DNA of 32,600 bases, taken from Isochrysis galbana. Its lineage: Eukaryota; Haptophyta; Isochrysidales; Isochrysidaceae. The DNA lies in assembly GCA_018136815.1 (NCBI GenBank), contig CM030931.1:11840986-11873585 (forward strand), in the 5' to 3' direction. Numbering within the stretch: the first letter of the stretch is position 1; each line of letters opens with the position of its first letter. A program made the translations under genes and the position numbers. Shown here piece by piece: positions 28,101 to 32,600 of this stretch. A model generated the notes under the pieces. That model searched no databases. It was not told the origin of the DNA and saw only the letters and a program-made list of their open reading frames with translations.

Positions 28101-31100
28101 TGGCCGACATTGTTGTCAATCTGTCTTTTTGCGCCTGGGCCCCTCACGTGAGGTGGCCAAGGCCAGCCGACTAGCCAAGACTGTTTGGATGGCAATATAC
28201 CCATCACGCTTGACCCATTCGCCCCACAATTCTCCTTCCTCCAGGTGCGCCGTCGTACAAGTTCAGCACTTGGTGAGGTGATTTACTACATCGCGATTCA
28301 GCAAGAGCATGCCTTGAGCAATGGAGAAGAGCCGCGGCTAGCAGGCGTCGATTCCATGAGTGCAGCAGAAGCTCAAGCGGCAGACGCGTCCAGACCAATA
28401 TGGGAGGTGCCGGTTGCGGTGTTCGACTCACTCGTCGGTGCCCTACGATCAAACGACGTGCAGACCCAACACTACGCAGTCAAGACTATCGAAAATGTAT
28501 TGTTGCGCTCAAGCGAGGCTTCATCTGGCACTGTTGCGGAAGCTCTATGCACAGAGGAAGTTTCTGGATCACTGTTCGCTTTTCTTGGGCGCCGCTCGGC
28601 CCAGAGCAAGTCGAGCGCATTTCAGGCACCACCACGTCGCGTGCACCTCCACCGGCCCTGAGAGCGTCAGCTGCAGCTGCAGTCGCACATCTGCTTCGGC
28701 TCCGACCTCGCCTCGCGACGCACATCGCAGCTGATCCGAAGAGGCTAAATAAGCTCGTCAACCAAATTTGTGATGGCAGCAATGTCAAGCCCGCACAGGT
28801 AATGCGAAGCTCTCATAGCCGCGCGCATCGCAGCAAACGCAAGCGATTTGCTCATCCACCGATGCGCTATTGGAGCTCACAATTAGAGTGTGTCCTTCCA
28901 CATAGGCTGCGGCGACGTGCTTTTTGCTCATTCTCAGCAACGTTGACGCACGTCAGACGCTAGACCGCATTGCCCCTGAGTCGCTACGATGCCAGACACT
29001 CGACGCCGCTATCTCGCTCACAAAGCGGCCGGAAGGCCTTCTCCAGGCTAAAGGATTTCTCCTTGGCGCCTTTATCGCCACCATTGGTCCCGCTTGGCTC
29101 AATTACGCCGTGACGTCTGGTCTCATGAGAGCGACTTGCGATTTTCTAAAGCAACATCTCTGTGCACGCGATCCTTCAAGCAAGGGCACTAGTGATGCCG
29201 TCTCGACCTGGAAAATAACCGTTGACGCTCCAGCCAGCGAAGCCCATCAAACGGCATCGATCACTCACACTGATGCAATTCAGGTGGCTGGCGCAGCTAC
29301 AACAGCGGAAAAGAGCTCTGCCAGCCAACATGTAAGTTCGTGCGTTTACAAAATGCTCCTGTCCCGTGTACCATCGGTACTGCATCTAGTAGCCAACCCT
29401 TGGTTCAGCTCCGCCCTGGCTTCTGGGCATGAAGTTCAAACTCTGAGCCCCAAATCAATCGCATCCGACTCGTTGGTATGTGAGACGCTCGATACCGAGG
29501 TGGCACTGACCTTGCTTCTCGACTTCACGCTGTGCGGGCTCGCTTCCTCAACCCCGGTCGCATCAGCCACCGCATCCGCCCTCGCAGCGTGCTTGCATGC
29601 TTTGTGCCGCATGAAGGCAGAATCGTCAGTGGGATATTTGAATGGCGTCGGTCATGGTGTTGACGAAGGCCAGGAAGCCGACAAGGAAGCCACGGCACGC
29701 TTGACAGTAGCTGTTCGCCTCGCGCTTTCGGTCACCACACGCCTGGTCACGGCGCTCAACTCATCCACTCATGCGATGTTGGCGGATTACACGCCGCATC
29801 ATCTTTCCTCTTCTGGTCTATTCGGTGCCATTTGCCGCGCTATTGGAGCATGGCCTGATCCTCACACTCGATTGGAGGCGCTGCAGGCTGCGGCAGCTCT
29901 AGCTCAAATGACCTTCCTTGGAAGTTCGAAGGAAGCCTGCTTGACCTTGTCAGCCACCATCGTCTCTCACCTTCTTCCCTATACATTTATTGTACTAGCT
30001 CCCGCAATTCCTACTGACCGTGCATCCCTTCGCCATCCGTCTGAGGTCGGTGATTTGCACAATCCGCTTGCCCCTACGATGAACAGCACTCAGATGGAGC
30101 CTAGTGGTGTAACACCTTGCTTTCGTACACGCATGAAATCAAAGATAGACCAACCTCTTGTTGGTGCGGAAAGCAAGTCCGCTCGGCCGGGCACTCGAAG
30201 AGGCACTCTATCGGATGTCCCGGCACCGTCGGCACTCGAGCCACCTCGCGCGCTACTTTTGTTGCTTGCGGCCCTAGCCACCCCGCCGGCCGAGCTTGCG
30301 CGTTTGTTGGAAGAACTCGCGCTCGTCCCGTTAATCTGCCGAGCCCTTTCCCGTCTCTCGAGCGACACATCATCGGGTCAAAACGATGACATGAACATTT
30401 GCATTCTGTCCACTTCTCCAGACTCCCGAGGAGGAGAACCAGAAAGGGCATACAAGACGCCGCAGGAGTTCGCCCCGCTGCTCCGGGTCTTGGCTGAAAG
30501 GCCGGCGGTGTCCATTCATTTCGGGCTGGTTCCCATGCTTGCGTCCATCTTGCCCCCTTCGGGCTTCACTCAGTCGCTGTCGTTGGAGAGTCCACGGCCT
30601 GCGATGTGTTGCATTCGACTCTCGATGCATCGTACCTTCTGCTTTGCTTCGGCGTTTCCACGTGCCGACAGCTCGCCAAAACCATTTCCCCGCCCTCACC
30701 CTCCACGTTGCACCCGGACTTATCACCACCTTTCAGATCTCTTGGTGTTGAATATAGCTCTGCCCGAGCCTACGCATTGGAGACGGCGGCAAAGCTGCGC
30801 CCTCTCACTCGTCGCGCCACCATACTACTTGAATTATTTGCAGCACCTCCGGATGCCTGTCTTGCCGAAAAAGCGGTGCATTGCTTATTGCAAGTGTGCG
30901 AAGTTCTCTTGCTAACGGACCCCAAAGCACAGTTGCAACCGTTCTTGGAGGAGATTTCCATTCCCATGGACGTTCCGACGGCGCCCGTGACCTCGCGCAG
31001 GCTAGGCTTAATGGTGCGAAGTGGCTCCATACTGCATTGAAGTCTGTTGACGCCCGTAGTGCTCTCGGCCGGTACATAGGCCGTGTGGTTGCTGTTCTTC

Positions 31101-31189
31101 GAGAATGTGATGAGGTCAGCTTCGATGCTGCTGTCGCAGCAATTCCCGGTCTGGAAAGCTCTGTACTTGCTACTATTGACAACTTGTGA
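25194..31189 (+). CDS. RUNKEL/ULK4-like pseudokinase with ARM repeats (frame broken)
   Basis: This is a plant RUNKEL/animal ULK4-type protein of about 1,690 aa: an N-terminal kinase-like domain, a disordered middle (about 26300-27090) and a long helical ARM/HEAT region. Exons: possibly 25194-25214, then 25312-25692, 25816-27196, 27421-27632, 27772-28042, 28245-28798, 28957-31189. Kinase landmarks are EEIGASPHSKVYKARKR, VALRKVDKS, LWMVTEYCAGG, VVNLTPSAFLL where HRDLKPSN is normal, LADLGS for DFG, YAPSYLAPELF and SDFWGLGALLY. The catalytic Asp is therefore Asn and the protein is probably a pseudokinase. ARM landmarks are SEAVRRRTSSALGEVIYY, AVKTIENVL and LQAKGFLLGAFIA. Relatives scaffold microtubules in cytokinesis and cilia. 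The frame needs one extra base at six places: 25535-25538, about 25599, about 27106, 28587-28589, 30561-30563 and about 30968. The first-exon join is also off by one base. It may be a pseudogene or carry sequence errors. Confidence 0.85.
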
Positions 31190-31981
31190 GATGCGCCCCA
31201 CCGTTAGGATTTCGGGCTTATGCATGCCACTATGTACTATGTGTGCCACATGAATTTGCACACGCGGACGATCATCCTGCTTATAGTGGTTCCATTCCCC
31301 ATCAGGGAAGGAGTAGGGGGGGGGGGGCTGCAATGGATGAAATAGCGTATATACTGCTTTAGTTGGCCCACATGCGAACCTAGTATAAACTCGTTTTTAT
31401 TTTTGCAAAGACAAGTGCTGTGTTGCAGCCCGCTGCAGCTGGTACCAACACTTGTAGACTGAAGTGTTAACGCATGTGCCACACCTAGCTAATGGAGAAT
31501 GGAGATGTTAACGCAAAGTGTGTCAACACCGGGTCAACGTGAACCCATATGCCCTGGATGCAAGGCTAGTGGCAATAGCGGCACTTACTCTCGCCTCTCG
31601 TTAGATATATTGTCATTACATGATATTTGGATACGCGCACCACCACACAGTACTTGTGTGGCTTGCACCCCGGTCGCAGCTAACACGTGAAGTCTGAGGC
31701 ACAGCAAAAGTAGCAAGCAAGCGACAGCAATACAAGCATGTGCTCGGCCCCATGCCAGCCACTCGCCCGGGCACCGGGCAGCCCATTGAGACCTCTCAGC
31801 CGACGCAGCACACAATGAGTCAATGAGTCATCGTGAATGAACGCACAGCCTTACAAGCCATCGACGAGGGAGAAGCATCACATCTTTCATTTACCGATGA
31901 TTGCGGAAAAACCAAGGGCAAGACGTGCAATAGACACGAGGCAAGAATCGTTCATGACTTCATGTAGATGCGTTCAGCTCA
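31190..31981. other. intergenic, no gene seen
   Basis: There is a G run at 31317-31327. A lone head of the multi-hairpin family (minus strand, AGTTTATACTAGGTTCGCAT) lies near 31372-31391, without the hairpins. Repeated TGTTAACGCA (about 31467 and 31505) and palindromic GTTAAC sites occur. No frame is convincing. Confidence 0.45.
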
Positions 31982-32600
31982 TCACTTGGCAGTTGCGAAT
32001 CCGAGCCTGTTGTTGCCGTAGTCGAATTTCGTGTAGTATTTACGCAAGAAAACGTCACCAAGAATCCAAAGGGGCCCCCGGGGAGGAGGCACATCAATGC
32101 CTGACATGCCCAACAAACACTCGGTGACACCTTGCGCCGTCACCTGAGGCAAAGCAAAGGGATATTCACCAAGAGATAGCCATACAGAGTCCATCAGGAG
32201 CGGCCGCCGTGATGTTCATGACAGATATATTCATGACAGATGCATTATCAAGAATTTGATCTAGGCTCCATGCACGGGGGAAAGCAAGGGTGACCAACCT
32301 TGAGGACATAATCGTCACCGGTGAGTGTAAAGGGCTTGCCCTCGATGGTGAACGTCAACGATGGCATCTCGGAGGCCTGATGAGCGGACGGACTTGAGCT
32401 TGGATACGGTTCAAGAGCAGTAAGCGAAGCACAACGCAAGAGCTTAACCACAAGCTTAAACCCACACTCACCGTCTCAGCCCCGGCGTGTATCACAAATC
32501 GCAAAGTGCTGATGGTGCACCTTGATCCATGGTTCCAGTCCACCGGAGGCATTACTCACCTTACTGCAATCCGGGACAAGGTATTCACCGGTGCCGGGTA
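31982..32600 (-). CDS. pepsin-family (A1) aspartic protease, C-terminal part
   Basis: These are the last three exons visible on the minus strand; the gene continues upstream beyond 32600. Exons: 32560-32600 (partial), 32299-32376 and 31982-32143, all joined in phase 0 with GT-AG introns (one donor is the strong GTGAGT). The spliced C-terminus reads [12 protein letters not shown], then [58 protein letters not shown] and [11 protein letters not shown]. The LPxxTFxIxGxxFxLxxxxY element and the [16 protein letters not shown]...GNNRxGFA end are diagnostic of cathepsin D/phytepsin/pepsin enzymes. Both catalytic Asp motifs lie outside the window, so activity, signal peptide and any plant-specific insert cannot be judged. 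Relatives work in lysosomes or vacuoles or are secreted. Confidence 0.9.

Noticed and set aside
1..32600. CRISPR array, bacterial operon, rRNA or tRNA genes
   Set aside because: The two 32-bp hairpin pairs lack regular unique spacers and enough units. No tRNA or rRNA signature was seen, and the intron-rich genes are eukaryotic.

Overview
The window is eukaryotic nuclear DNA. Several genes are split by short (about 85-225 bp) GT-AG introns, with two probable GC-AG introns, and there are long gene-free stretches, many simple repeats, dispersed hairpin repeats and a Ty3/gypsy retroelement remnant. GC content is uneven. The genes (a three-domain trehalose-phosphate enzyme, a RUNKEL/ULK4-type pseudokinase, a JmjC-type oxygenase, a pepsin-like protease and a Porphyromonas-type arginine deiminase) suit a unicellular alga or other free-living protist. 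I cannot name the lineage. A run of exactly 100 N (25001-25100) marks an assembly gap.

Layout. 1-3200: mostly gene-poor, with a 47-bp perfect inverted repeat (321-367 and 2636-2682) around a short LRR-like ORF on the minus strand and a cytochrome b561 core that lacks a visible start. 3173-3514: a small HSP20-like protein. 3515-5596: simple repeats, a possible short terminal exon and the first copy of a multi-hairpin repeat family. 5597-12538, minus strand: an 18-exon gene I could assemble completely in phase (1477 aa), encoding a GT20 trehalose-6-phosphate synthase domain, a degenerate HAD phosphatase domain and an intact HAD phosphatase domain. 14458-15426: an intronless JmjC/cupin_8 oxygenase. 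16190-20600: retroelement debris, repeats, hairpins and weak orphan exons. 20647-21936, minus: an intronless secreted peptidylarginine deiminase of the bacterial PPAD type. 22000-25193: repeats, a poly-glutamate first exon and the gap. 25194-31189: RUNKEL/ULK4, which needs six extra single bases, all in the same direction, to stay in frame. 31982-32600, minus: the 3' end of a pepsin-family aspartic protease that continues beyond the window.

The genes do not form an operon-like unit and I see no shared pathway. The items most worth following up are the synthase/dead-phosphatase/live-phosphatase fusion with its altered sugar-acceptor site, the multi-hairpin repeat family, the paired 32-bp hairpin repeats at two distant loci, the one-directional frameshifts in the ULK4 gene, and the PPAD-type deiminase.
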